Source: Pseudanabaena sp. UWO311 (GTDB lineage Bacteria; Cyanobacteriota; Cyanobacteriia; Pseudanabaenales; Pseudanabaenaceae). Taken from it: a stretch of 36,240 bases of DNA. The notes below the pieces were generated by a model. It had not been told where the DNA came from, ran no database searches, and was given only the letters and a program-made list of their open reading frames with translations. Where the stretch lies: NCBI RefSeq assembly GCF_006937785.1, contig NZ_SJEE01000045.1:1-36240 (forward strand), given 5' to 3'. Shown here in pieces: positions 24,867-32,581 of the stretch (position 1 is its first letter; every line of letters starts with the position of its first letter). Made by a program: the position numbers and the translations under genes.

Positions 24867-26048
24867 ATGGTAAGCAACCACAAGCCAAAACGTATTGGCA
24901 TTTTAACTAGTGGAGGAGATTGTCCTGGGCTTAATGCTGTCATTCGAGCAGTTGTGAAAGTGGCTACATATAAGTACGGATGGGAAGTCTATGGTATCCC
25001 CTATGGAACCGATGGCTTTATCGAGCTATTAGTTGGGAAACGACAACCTGAAGATTTACGCATTAAGGAACACGGTTATGATATTCCTGGTTTGGTACAG
25101 GGGCTAGATATCCTTTACTTTCTTAGTGGTAGTGTTTTGGGTTCGATTAGTAAAGGCGATCCCGAACGCCATGCCGACGATATTATCAAAGGCTATGAGA
25201 AATTAGGTTTGACCGCATTGATTGTTATGGGTGGAGATGGAAGTATTGAAATTTTAGACGGATTAGCGCAAAAAGCTGCTGATCAAGGTGCACTGTGGAA
25301 TTGGGTCGCCATCCCCAAAACCATTGACAATGATATTCCATTTACTGAAGCCTCAGTGGGCTTCGATACAGCTGTGAATCGGGTGACTCAAGCTCTTTAT
25401 GATCTTACCTTTACCGCCGCTAGCCATGATCGCGTGATGATCGTCCAAGTGATGGGGCGAGATTCGGGCTATCTGGCGATGGAAGCAGGGCTTGCTGGTG
25501 GCGCAGATGCGATCTTAATCCCCGAATTGACTCCTGTTTTAAATGAGGAGGTAATCATGGGAATCTGTCGTCATATTGGACAATTACAGCAGAATGGTAG
25601 AAGGTTTGCACTTGTAGTAATTGCTGAGGGCGTAAAAAATTATCTTGGTCAAAAGGAACATTACATAGGAGACTATCTCGCTCGTCAAGTCCAAGAGTGT
25701 AGTAACAAGCTTTGCGATATTGATTCTCACATCTATCCCTTTGACACTCGCGTTACGGTGTTGGGACATGTCCAGAGAGGAGGTACGCCTACTTACACCG
25801 ATCGCCTTTTGGCAACTGCTTTTGGTCGGGAGGCGGTAGATTTAATTGCTAATGGTAATTATAACCAGATGGTGATCTGGGAAAATGGTAGGGTTAGCAG
25901 TGTTCCTATCAGTCGAGTGATTGAGCAGATTAAAAAGGGTCGCAGAGAGAAGAAAGCACCTTCGCGGGTTGATCCTCAAGGCTTTTTAGTAAGAACGGCG
26001 CGAGATATTGGTATTTATGTGGGAGAAGTAAGTAGTGACGATCAGTAG
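24867..26048 (+). CDS. pfkA: 6-phosphofructokinase
   Basis: It phosphorylates fructose 6-phosphate to fructose 1,6-bisphosphate in glycolysis. The 393-residue protein has SGGDCPGLNAVIR (15-27), the nucleotide-site GGDGS (122-126), the catalytic PKTIDND (150-156, Asp154 and Asp156) and VMGRDSGYLA. Gly in GGDGS is the pattern of nucleotide-using enzymes, whereas Lys in PKTIDND is the pattern of pyrophosphate-using ones; mixed signatures are known in the longer PFK clade. Donor preference (ATP, ADP or PPi) cannot be settled here. GGAAAGA precedes ATG 24867. A long hairpin follows the stop. Confidence 0.93.
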   Translation: MVSNHKPKRIGILTSGGDCPGLNAVIRAVVKVATYKYGWEVYGIPYGTDGFIELLVGKRQPEDLRIKEHGYDIPGLVQGLDILYFLSGSVLGSISKGDPERHADDIIKGYEKLGLTALIVMGGDGSIEILDGLAQKAADQGALWNWVAIPKTIDNDIPFTEASVGFDTAVNRVTQALYDLTFTAASHDRVMIVQVMGRDSGYLAMEAGLAGGADAILIPELTPVLNEEVIMGICRHIGQLQQNGRRFALVVIAEGVKNYLGQKEHYIGDYLARQVQECSNKLCDIDSHIYPFDTRVTVLGHVQRGGTPTYTDRLLATAFGREAVDLIANGNYNQMVIWENGRVSSVPISRVIEQIKKGRREKKAPSRVDPQGFLVRTARDIGIYVGEVSSDDQ

Positions 26049-26071
26049 TTCCAGCAATTACCGATCAAATG

Positions 26072-26130
26072 AACCAAAGAAAATTTTTGAAAGTGTTGCT
26101 TTGCAACACTTTCAAAAATTTTCTTTGGTT
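26072..26130 (+). terminator. 28-bp perfect hairpin after pfkA
   Basis: The arms 26072-26099 and 26103-26130 pair perfectly around a TTT loop, 23 bases after the pfkA stop. A T-rich GGTTTGGTTTT follows. It is a strong terminator candidate and also a member of the local TTT-loop hairpin group. Confidence 0.8.
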
Positions 26131-26217
26131 TGGTTTTGAGCGCAAAGCGTTGTAAAGTGAGAGTCATTGCGATCGCTGTGACTAAGTTAAAATAACTATT
26201 ATTAATAGACTTCTAAA

Positions 26218-26868
26218 ATGATCGATTTAGAGCAACAACTAGCAGAGCTTGTTATAGAAACTTGTCAGCATCCACAAGGAACTATTGCTCGACAGTACGG
26301 ACTAACTTCATTAATTCGGTTAATTAATCAATCGCAAAAACTTTGGAAAGATAATTCTCCCTACTATGAAGATGCTTTACAGCTAACATGGCTATATTTC
26401 TGTCGAAATCTTTGTGAGGCGACTACTGCAAAATCTGCCTACGATTCCGATCGCAGTAATGTTATTACTTGGATGAATGCCTACCTTAAATATCGATTGC
26501 AAGATATGTATATCGAAAACCATCAACAGCAACTAAAATCTGGATTAGCGGAAAGAGATAATATCGATGACGCTGGTATAGATCAGGTAATAGATCGCAT
26601 AGCTGCACCTGTACAATCCTCTGATTTATTGGAGCAAATCCGACAATGGGCGAAATTAGATAGGACAAAAATTTTGCGTCGTACTTATATTCGCGATCGC
26701 GCTGATGTTAATGCTCAGGTTCTAATTCTCAAACGATTACCTCCTGAGACTAATTGGCAAATTCTATCGCAAGAGTTTTCGCTACCCATCTCGACTCTCA
26801 GTAGCTTTTATCAACGCAAGTGTATTCCACTATTAAAAGAATTTTATGAAAAAAGCAGGGTTGCCTAG
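26218..26868 (+). CDS. small sigma-70-like protein of the second DUF1822/CHAT set
   Basis: The 216-residue soluble protein has YEDALQLTWLYFCRNLCEAT and then YDSDRSNVITWMNAYLKYRL (about 74-93), a pattern like sigma region 2. The C-terminal HTH NWQILSQEFSLPISTLSSFY (about 178-197) resembles region 4. Its size is near that of ECF sigma factors. It matches the 18887 protein at the R-S-N-x-x-T-W block. No anti-sigma gene is adjacent; DUF1822 follows after 98 bases. It has no clear Shine-Dalgarno. Sigma-like is well supported by pattern; promoter recognition is inferred. Confidence 0.72.
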   Translation: MIDLEQQLAELVIETCQHPQGTIARQYGLTSLIRLINQSQKLWKDNSPYYEDALQLTWLYFCRNLCEATTAKSAYDSDRSNVITWMNAYLKYRLQDMYIENHQQQLKSGLAERDNIDDAGIDQVIDRIAAPVQSSDLLEQIRQWAKLDRTKILRRTYIRDRADVNAQVLILKRLPPETNWQILSQEFSLPISTLSSFYQRKCIPLLKEFYEKSRVA

Positions 26869-26966
26869 CACAGCAAGCCACCAACAATTCGTGAAAGTAC
26901 TTCGTACCAATATCTTTAAGAATTGTATTGCATACCTTAGTTATGCAAAGCGCTATATGATCAATT

Positions 26967-27932
26967 ATGTTTAATATTAAAGACAGTTTTTTATCACTAC
27001 CAATTGTCAACGAGCATCGTGACATTGCTCGTTCTTTTGCTGCGAAACAATCTTTTTTAGATATTGCAGAGCGAGTGGAGCGTAATACTCTTGCGGTGCT
27101 GGTGATGCGTGACTACCTAGAGATGATGGGGATCTCAACGAGCTTAGAGTCAAGTGATAGTTGGAACCCTGTTGTGCAGATATGTGCAAATGTTGCTGAT
27201 CTAGATATTGAGGGGGTGGGTAAGGTGGAATGCCGATCGCTGAATGAGGGAGAGTCAACATGTTATGTGCCTCCTGAAGTATGGGGAGATCGTATTGGTT
27301 ATACATTTGTTCAACTAGATGCGAATTTGCGAGCGGCAACAATTTTGGGCTTTATGCCACAGGTGGAGATGGAATCAGTAGCGATCGATCTTCTCGAACC
27401 AATTGAACGTTTGTGTGTAGCGATCGCAGGTTTACGCGCATCTACTCCACAAGTTTCTGGTAATTCAAATGCGATCGCGAATCTTAGCAATTGGTTGCAG
27501 AATCTTTTTGAGTCAGGTTGGCTAGAGCTAGAAACTTTACTGGACGGTAATCAACCTCAATATGCTTGGCGTAATCGAGAATTTTTAAGTTCTATTGCTA
27601 ACGAATCTAATCTGACAGAAGTACGACGAGGTAAGTTGATAGATCTTGGCTTGCTGATGTCTGGGTGTTTAGTCGCGCTAGTTATCACAATTTCGCAAAT
27701 TTCGCAAAGTGAGACTAGTATTCGTCTAGCTATTTATCCAATGACGGATACATTTCTGCCTGAATTCCTTAAATTAGCGGTTTTAGATGATGTCGGGAAT
27801 ATTTTTCTACAGGTTCAAGCGCGAAGTATCGATAATTATATTCAGCTTCAATTGAGTGGCAATACAGGAGAAAATTTTAGTGTTCAAGTCTCTCTTACGG
27901 AAGTATTGCTGACAGAAAATTTTGTTGTTTGA
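26967..27932 (+). CDS. DUF1822-family protein, second copy
   Basis: The 321-residue soluble protein has the DUF1822 organisation seen at 20526: an N-terminal helix with NTLAVLVMRDYLEMMGI, then VGKVECRSLNEGESTCYVPP, FVQLDANLRAATILGF and a C-terminal beta-rich region (about 215-318). It is shorter than the first copy by about 55 residues, mainly in the last domain. Function unknown. Its position between a sigma-like gene and a protease/CHAT cluster repeats the first gene set, so the three probably act together. A structured repeat separates it from the next gene. Confidence 0.8.
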   Translation: MFNIKDSFLSLPIVNEHRDIARSFAAKQSFLDIAERVERNTLAVLVMRDYLEMMGISTSLESSDSWNPVVQICANVADLDIEGVGKVECRSLNEGESTCYVPPEVWGDRIGYTFVQLDANLRAATILGFMPQVEMESVAIDLLEPIERLCVAIAGLRASTPQVSGNSNAIANLSNWLQNLFESGWLELETLLDGNQPQYAWRNREFLSSIANESNLTEVRRGKLIDLGLLMSGCLVALVITISQISQSETSIRLAIYPMTDTFLPEFLKLAVLDDVGNIFLQVQARSIDNYIQLQLSGNTGENFSVQVSLTEVLLTENFVV

Positions 27933-27941
27933 ATCAAATAC

Positions 27942-28052
27942 GCCAAGAACTCAAGTTCTTGGCTAAAAGCTCAAGTCGGTTGAAACCGACTAAAGAAATT
28001 TGAAATTTAACCCGTTTCAACGGGTTTGAGCTTTTATACCGCACTTTAGTGC
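27942..28052. repeat. multi-stem intergenic repeat
   Basis: Stems seen: GCCAAGAACT with AGTTCTTGGC (27942-27963); an outer stem AAAAGCTCAA (27965-27974) with TTGAGCTTTT (28026-28035) enclosing AGTCGGT/ACCGACT (27974-27991) and AACCCGTT/AACGGGTT (28009-28026); then GCACT/AGTGC (28041-28052). The enclosed pair forms a multi-branched structure when transcribed. It could end or attenuate the sigma/DUF1822 transcript. Confidence 0.75.
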
Positions 28053-28135
28053 AGGGTTGATTTTGCATAGCTTGCGATCGCCTAGAACTAAATCAGTCTA
28101 GAAAGATACAGGCAAGTTATAGAAGCTTAAGTCGT

Positions 28136-28447
28136 ATGGAAGTCTCGGCTATATTTTTAATTTCTTTTGGATTAGTGACGTTGATTATGTTGCTTACACT
28201 ATCGCGTCCTCGTCAACTTCGATGGGGTAAAAAGTTAGGATTATGGTTGTCAAATCTGCGGAAATGGTGGCAAGATTTACAGGAAGGTATTGAATGTGCG
28301 CCCTTGGAGCAAAGGCTTAATGAATTGGTAAAGAGACGATGGGATGTTGCCGAGCGTTTGCTAAAAGCACAAAAGCTTAGAAATCCTAATCAAAAGAGAA
28401 AATGGTATTTAGAAAAAGTTATTTACGATCTTAAACGCGGACGGTGA
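28136..28447 (+). CDS. small single-pass membrane protein
   Basis: The 103-residue protein has one N-terminal membrane segment (about residues 4-22, IFLISFGLVTLIMLLTL) followed by a strongly basic, Trp/Lys/Arg-rich helical tail. The positive charge right after the segment (RPRQLRWGKK) predicts a cytosolic C-terminus. No family recognised. It ends 6 bases before the M48 protease gene and is almost certainly in the same operon. It may be an accessory subunit or anchor of that protease; this is inference from spacing. Confidence 0.7.
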   Translation: MEVSAIFLISFGLVTLIMLLTLSRPRQLRWGKKLGLWLSNLRKWWQDLQEGIECAPLEQRLNELVKRRWDVAERLLKAQKLRNPNQKRKWYLEKVIYDLKRGR

Positions 28448-28453
28448 GAATCT

Positions 28454-30376
28454 ATGACTCAAGAGAAATTTGATGAATTGGTTCAGCAATTGGAAGTATA
28501 CTCGCAGCAACATCCTAATCTGTATAAATTGCGTGTAGCTGCGTTAGCTACATTTGGATATGTATATATTTTTGTGGCGATCGCCTTTTTATTATGGTGT
28601 GCAGTTCTAATCGCTTTCATTGCCATTTACGGTCGCTTTTTCGCTAGTGGACTGTTTGCAATTTTAATAGTGTCAATATTTTTGCTATTGCGATCGCTGT
28701 GGGTCACATTTCCTGATCCAACTGGCAATAGACTAAAGCGCAAGCAAGTTCCCGAACTTTTTGCATTGGTAAAACGTTTAACCAAATCCTTACAAGCGCC
28801 ACAATTTCATCAAATCATCTTAACCTCAGAGTTCAATGCATCGGTAGTTCAAGTTCCTCGTTTGGGCATCTTTGGTTGGCAGAAGAACTATCTCATTCTT
28901 GGTTTACCATTAATGCAAGCCCTCTCTCCTGAACAATTTCAAGCCGTATTAGCTCATGAAATCGGGCATCTATCTGGCAATCATAGTCGCTTTGCTGGAT
29001 GGATTTATCGAGTACGCAAAACATGGATGCAAATTTTAGAACGTTTCCAAACCGAGCAAGGCGCTGAAGTTGTGGCGATGAGTTTCTATGGATTTATCAA
29101 TTGGTATTCACCGCTATTAAGTGCGTATTCATTCGTGTTAGCAAGGGCTAACGAGTACGAAGCCGATCGTTGTGCGGCTGACTCTGTGGGTAATCAACAT
29201 ACTGCCGAAGCATTGATTTTAGTTGGTGTGAGAAGTCAATATATTGACAATTCCTATTGGAAAAATATTTATCTTCAAGTTAATACTCAACCAGAACCGC
29301 CAAATTATCCCTTTGCCCAACTAGCTCAAGCCTTACAAGATGAAATAGCGCCTGAGACTTATCACAAATTATTAGCGCGATCGCTAACCCTCAAAACCGA
29401 TACTAGCGATACACACCCTTGTTTGCGCGATCGCTTGCAAGCTCTAGGTTTTAATCCATCAGCACTACCAATGATGAATTTTAGTCCTGTAACGGCTAGC
29501 CAAAAATTTCTGGGTAGTGCTCTTGCTAATTTGACCGAACAATTTGATCGGGAGTGGTATAGAAATGTTGAGGCTTCATGGAAAGAGCGATTTACATATA
29601 TCCAAGGGCTTCGTACCGCGCTGCAAGCCATTGAAGAAAAGGCTAAATCAGAAATATTAAATCTCACTGAAGCATGGAATCGCGCTTTCTGGACAAGTGA
29701 AATTATGGGTGATCGTATGGCTCTTCCTTTTGCTCAAAATGTAGTTGCGATGCAAGCCGATCATGCTGGAGCCAATTATCTATTGGGTAAAGTTTTGATT
29801 GAAGATGAAGACCCCAAAGGGATTGAGCATTTGGAAATTGCGATGCAAGGTGATGTAGATGCGGTTATACCGAGTTGCGAACTAATTTATGGATTTCTCA
29901 AACAAAATGGTAAAAATGATGAAGCATTGGAATACGAGCAAAAGCTAGCAATTCACTATCAAAAAGTTGGTTTGGCACAACAAGAAAGGGCTTCGGTAAG
30001 TTGCTTTGATGCTCTCATCACTCACGATCTGCCTGAAGAGGAGGTTAAAAGATTACATCATTATTTGTCGGGATACAAAGATATCGAAACTGTCTATCTC
30101 GTTCGCAAGCACTTAAAGCATTTCCCTGAAAAGCCCATGTTTGTTTTAGCAATTAAATGTAAGCATTCTTTCTGGACTAAGTTTCATTTGAGTGCCAGAG
30201 CACTAGAAAAAGAGAAAAAAGTGATCGCCAAAATTGCTAATGAATTTCAGTTTGTGTCCCATACATACGTGACTGTGTTTGCTTCTGACAGTAGTTTCCG
30301 AAAAAATGATTTTCCTTATGTCATATCAGAAGATTACATCAAGAAAGTTGCGGGTAGGTCAATTTACCAAGCCTAA
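28454..30376 (+). CDS. M48-family zinc metalloprotease with a C-terminal repeat region
   Basis: In this 640-residue protein, two membrane segments lie at about 32-60 and 64-84. The peptidase domain carries LAHEIGHLSG (HExxH 168-172; zinc ligands His168 and His172, catalytic Glu169). RANEYEADRCA near 235 supplies the third ligand Glu, as in HtpX/Ste24-like M48 enzymes. Residues beyond about 420 look like TPR-type helices (GANYLLGKVLIEDED onward). The last 90 residues are unassigned. The family degrades or trims membrane and envelope proteins. It is co-transcribed with the small membrane protein 6 bases upstream. The active site looks complete. Confidence 0.88.
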   Translation: MTQEKFDELVQQLEVYSQQHPNLYKLRVAALATFGYVYIFVAIAFLLWCAVLIAFIAIYGRFFASGLFAILIVSIFLLLRSLWVTFPDPTGNRLKRKQVPELFALVKRLTKSLQAPQFHQIILTSEFNASVVQVPRLGIFGWQKNYLILGLPLMQALSPEQFQAVLAHEIGHLSGNHSRFAGWIYRVRKTWMQILERFQTEQGAEVVAMSFYGFINWYSPLLSAYSFVLARANEYEADRCAADSVGNQHTAEALILVGVRSQYIDNSYWKNIYLQVNTQPEPPNYPFAQLAQALQDEIAPETYHKLLARSLTLKTDTSDTHPCLRDRLQALGFNPSALPMMNFSPVTASQKFLGSALANLTEQFDREWYRNVEASWKERFTYIQGLRTALQAIEEKAKSEILNLTEAWNRAFWTSEIMGDRMALPFAQNVVAMQADHAGANYLLGKVLIEDEDPKGIEHLEIAMQGDVDAVIPSCELIYGFLKQNGKNDEALEYEQKLAIHYQKVGLAQQERASVSCFDALITHDLPEEEVKRLHHYLSGYKDIETVYLVRKHLKHFPEKPMFVLAIKCKHSFWTKFHLSARALEKEKKVIAKIANEFQFVSHTYVTVFASDSSFRKNDFPYVISEDYIKKVAGRSIYQA

Positions 30377-30386
30377 GTTTTATACC

Positions 30387-30479
30387 AATTCACAAAAGTG
30401 TGATCACACTTTTGTGAATTAAAAAACAAACCCAGTAAGGATTTTAAAAACACAAAATGGCTAAGCCATTTTGTGTTTT
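30387..30479. repeat. palindrome plus dispersed hairpin element, copy 2
   Basis: A 34-bp loopless palindrome (30387-30420, centred on TGATCA) is followed by the second copy of the element seen at 24131. It contains ACAAACCC-AGTAAGGATTTTAA and the hairpin AAAACACAAAATGGC-TAA-GCCATTTTGTGTTTT (30447-30479). It follows the M48 gene and can end its transcript. The remaining bases to 30662 hold no recognised gene, only presumed promoter sequence. Confidence 0.8.
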
Positions 30480-30662
30480 GGTATTATTTGACCTTGTGGA
30501 GCTATGTGTGGCAAAAAAGTTTAAGTTTTGTAAATCAATGCGTAAGTTCTTTGCTTGAGCCAGATAGGTAAGTAAATAGTTGGATTTTTGCTGCATAGAT
30601 CAGCGATCGCTAGAGCTATGTGAGACTAAACAACTATTTTTATCTTTTACCAAGGTGAATTA

Positions 30663-30701
30663 ATGACAAACCTAAATAAAATGTGCATGATGAGTCTGTA
30701 G
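30663..30701 (+). CDS. possible 12-codon leader peptide before the CHAT gene
   Basis: ATG 30663 has an excellent ribosome site (AAGGTGA, 4 bases upstream) but encodes only MTNLNKMCMMSL before TAG at 30699-30701. It lies 25 bases before the CHAT start, whose own ribosome site is weak (GGAG about 12 bases upstream). It could be a regulatory upstream frame or the debris of a longer gene. Confidence 0.3.
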   Translation: MTNLNKMCMMSL

Positions 30702-30726
30702 ATGTTTTGATGGAGCGATCGCCATT

Positions 30727-32547
30727 ATGGGGAAGCTAGTAACCCTAAAATTTAGTGATGGTAATTTCGAGCAAGGATTTGTCGTCACTATTCAAATTGG
30801 CGAAGAAGGAGCGCTCCCGTCCTCGGAGATTGCGGCAAACTTGCCCCCATCAATGGAGTTACCTAAGCTCTATGATGCATGGCAGTCTTTGTACTTGAAG
30901 ATAGGTTCAACAACTCGGCTCTCAGCCGATGCGAATGCTGTTACTAATGTCTCCTTTCTCGAAGATTGTTATGATGCTGCTGAGAAGCTATCAGAGCAGC
31001 TCAATCAATGGCTGCGATCGCCATCTTTTCTCCCTGCTAGGGAGCTAGTCTCCGACAACATCTACAGAACCGATGAAGTGCGCGTACTACTGCAATCGGG
31101 AAATCCTTATTTACAGAAAATGCCTTGGCACTTGTGGGATTTATTCGATCGGCGCTTTACCAAGGCAGAAATTGCGATCGCTGCTCCTAGCTATTCCAGT
31201 ATCGAACCTTCACAAAAACACTCTGACAAGATTCGCATTCTCGTAATTCTCGGCAATAGTGAAGGTATCGATATCGGTGCCGATCGCACCATGCTAGAGC
31301 AATTACCAAATGCAGAGGTGACTCTGTTAGTAGAACCGAGGCGGCAGCAACTGAACGATCAGTTATGGCAGCAGCAATGGGATATTCTCTTTTTTGCGGG
31401 GCATAGCTCCACTCAAGAGGATATCGGTCGGATCTACATCAACGAGACGGAAAGTCTGCGGATGGAGCAGTTGCGTTATGCGCTGAGGACGGCTGTTAGT
31501 AACGGCTTGCGATTAGCGATTTTTAACTCTTGCGATGGTTTGGGCTTAGCGCGATCGCTATTCGACTTGCATATTCCTCAAGTGATCGTGATGCGCGAAC
31601 CGATTCCCGATGAAGTAGCCCAAAAGTTTTTGCGTTATTTTCTCGAAGATTTCTCAAGCGGAACTTCTTGCTATTTGTCAGTACGGAGAGCGAGAGAGCG
31701 CCTGCAAGGTATCGAAGATCGCTTCCCCTGTGCAACTTGGTTGCCCATCATTTGCCAAAACCCCGCAGAAACCCCTTTAACATGGTCGTACCCCAAGCAG
31801 GAGAAAGTGACAATGACTATACCAGTACCAGTATTAACAAAAACATCAAGCCCAGTATTAACGCCAATGATAGACATATCATCGCCAAAGCCGCCTAGTC
31901 GGAATAATAAAAGGACAAAGCTATTCCAATTGCCTCAAACTTATTTGCTTTTGGCAGGAACGGCTCTGGGCTTAGCTTGTTTTGTGACGGTGCTGCGTCC
32001 GCGTCCGATTGTGATTGCAAGTGGTGGTGCGATCGCGGCAATCATTTTTGGTGCGTGGTCGTGGCAAATCAAGAAAGAATTCGCTTGGTTGAATGAGAAT
32101 AATTTGCTCGATCGCTATGTATTTGCGTCAAAACTCGATGCATTGGAACGCAAATCTCTATCTACTGGAATGCAGTGGCGGAGAGCAAAGGCATGGGCGA
32201 GGGAGATTCATGCTTATGCCGAAAAAATAGTTGAGAAGGAGCCAGACCTGACGGTGGATATCTTAGAAACTCTGATCACTGTTTTGGAATTGGCTGGTCA
32301 GGTAGCGGATGCGATCGCTACTATCGGTCAGGTGAAGTCTGAGAACTATCGTGTGGTGGCGCAACGACGGCTACAAGCGAGTTACGATCGCCTCCAAGCT
32401 ACGCATGAACTTTTACAAAATTTACAAGATCAAGTTCTGTTGCTTTCGCTAGATCGAAATAGTTCCAATCTCAAAATGGAGCTACCTGCTCAGTTGAGAC
32501 TTGCGATCGATACGAACAAAATCACTTTGCAAGCAAACGAAAACTAG
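30727..32547 (+). CDS. CHAT-domain membrane protein
   Basis: In this 606-residue protein, the N-terminal region (about 1-120) matches that of the CHAT-CHASE2 protein. The CHAT domain (about 120-350) holds His226 in LFFAGHS and Cys269 in IFNSCDG, the caspase-type dyad. A Pro/Ser linker leads to two close membrane segments (about 405-423 and 430-447). The C-terminal 150 residues are helical and likely coiled. It lacks the CHASE2 sensor, so input may come from other subunits, perhaps the adjacent VWA/solute-binding lipoprotein. It ends 34 bases before that gene. Confidence 0.87.
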   Translation: MGKLVTLKFSDGNFEQGFVVTIQIGEEGALPSSEIAANLPPSMELPKLYDAWQSLYLKIGSTTRLSADANAVTNVSFLEDCYDAAEKLSEQLNQWLRSPSFLPARELVSDNIYRTDEVRVLLQSGNPYLQKMPWHLWDLFDRRFTKAEIAIAAPSYSSIEPSQKHSDKIRILVILGNSEGIDIGADRTMLEQLPNAEVTLLVEPRRQQLNDQLWQQQWDILFFAGHSSTQEDIGRIYINETESLRMEQLRYALRTAVSNGLRLAIFNSCDGLGLARSLFDLHIPQVIVMREPIPDEVAQKFLRYFLEDFSSGTSCYLSVRRARERLQGIEDRFPCATWLPIICQNPAETPLTWSYPKQEKVTMTIPVPVLTKTSSPVLTPMIDISSPKPPSRNNKRTKLFQLPQTYLLLAGTALGLACFVTVLRPRPIVIASGGAIAAIIFGAWSWQIKKEFAWLNENNLLDRYVFASKLDALERKSLSTGMQWRRAKAWAREIHAYAEKIVEKEPDLTVDILETLITVLELAGQVADAIATIGQVKSENYRVVAQRRLQASYDRLQATHELLQNLQDQVLLLSLDRNSSNLKMELPAQLRLAIDTNKITLQANEN

Positions 32548-32549
32548 TC

Positions 32550-32577
32550 AAGGAAAAGGGAAAAAGGAAAAGGGAAA
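32550..32577 (+). repeat. tandem 14-bp purine repeat carrying duplicated ribosome-site cores
   Basis: AAGGAAAAGGGAAA occurs at 32550-32563 and 32564-32577. Each copy has an AAGGA/AGGG Shine-Dalgarno-like core; the second ends 4 bases before the ATG of the VWA gene, so it likely sets that gene's start. Confidence 0.8.
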
Positions 32578-32581
32578 AATC

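Noticed and set aside
27942-28052. Possible CRISPR-like repeat array
   Set aside because: The repeated pieces are inverted pairs of different sequence, not direct repeats with regular spacers.
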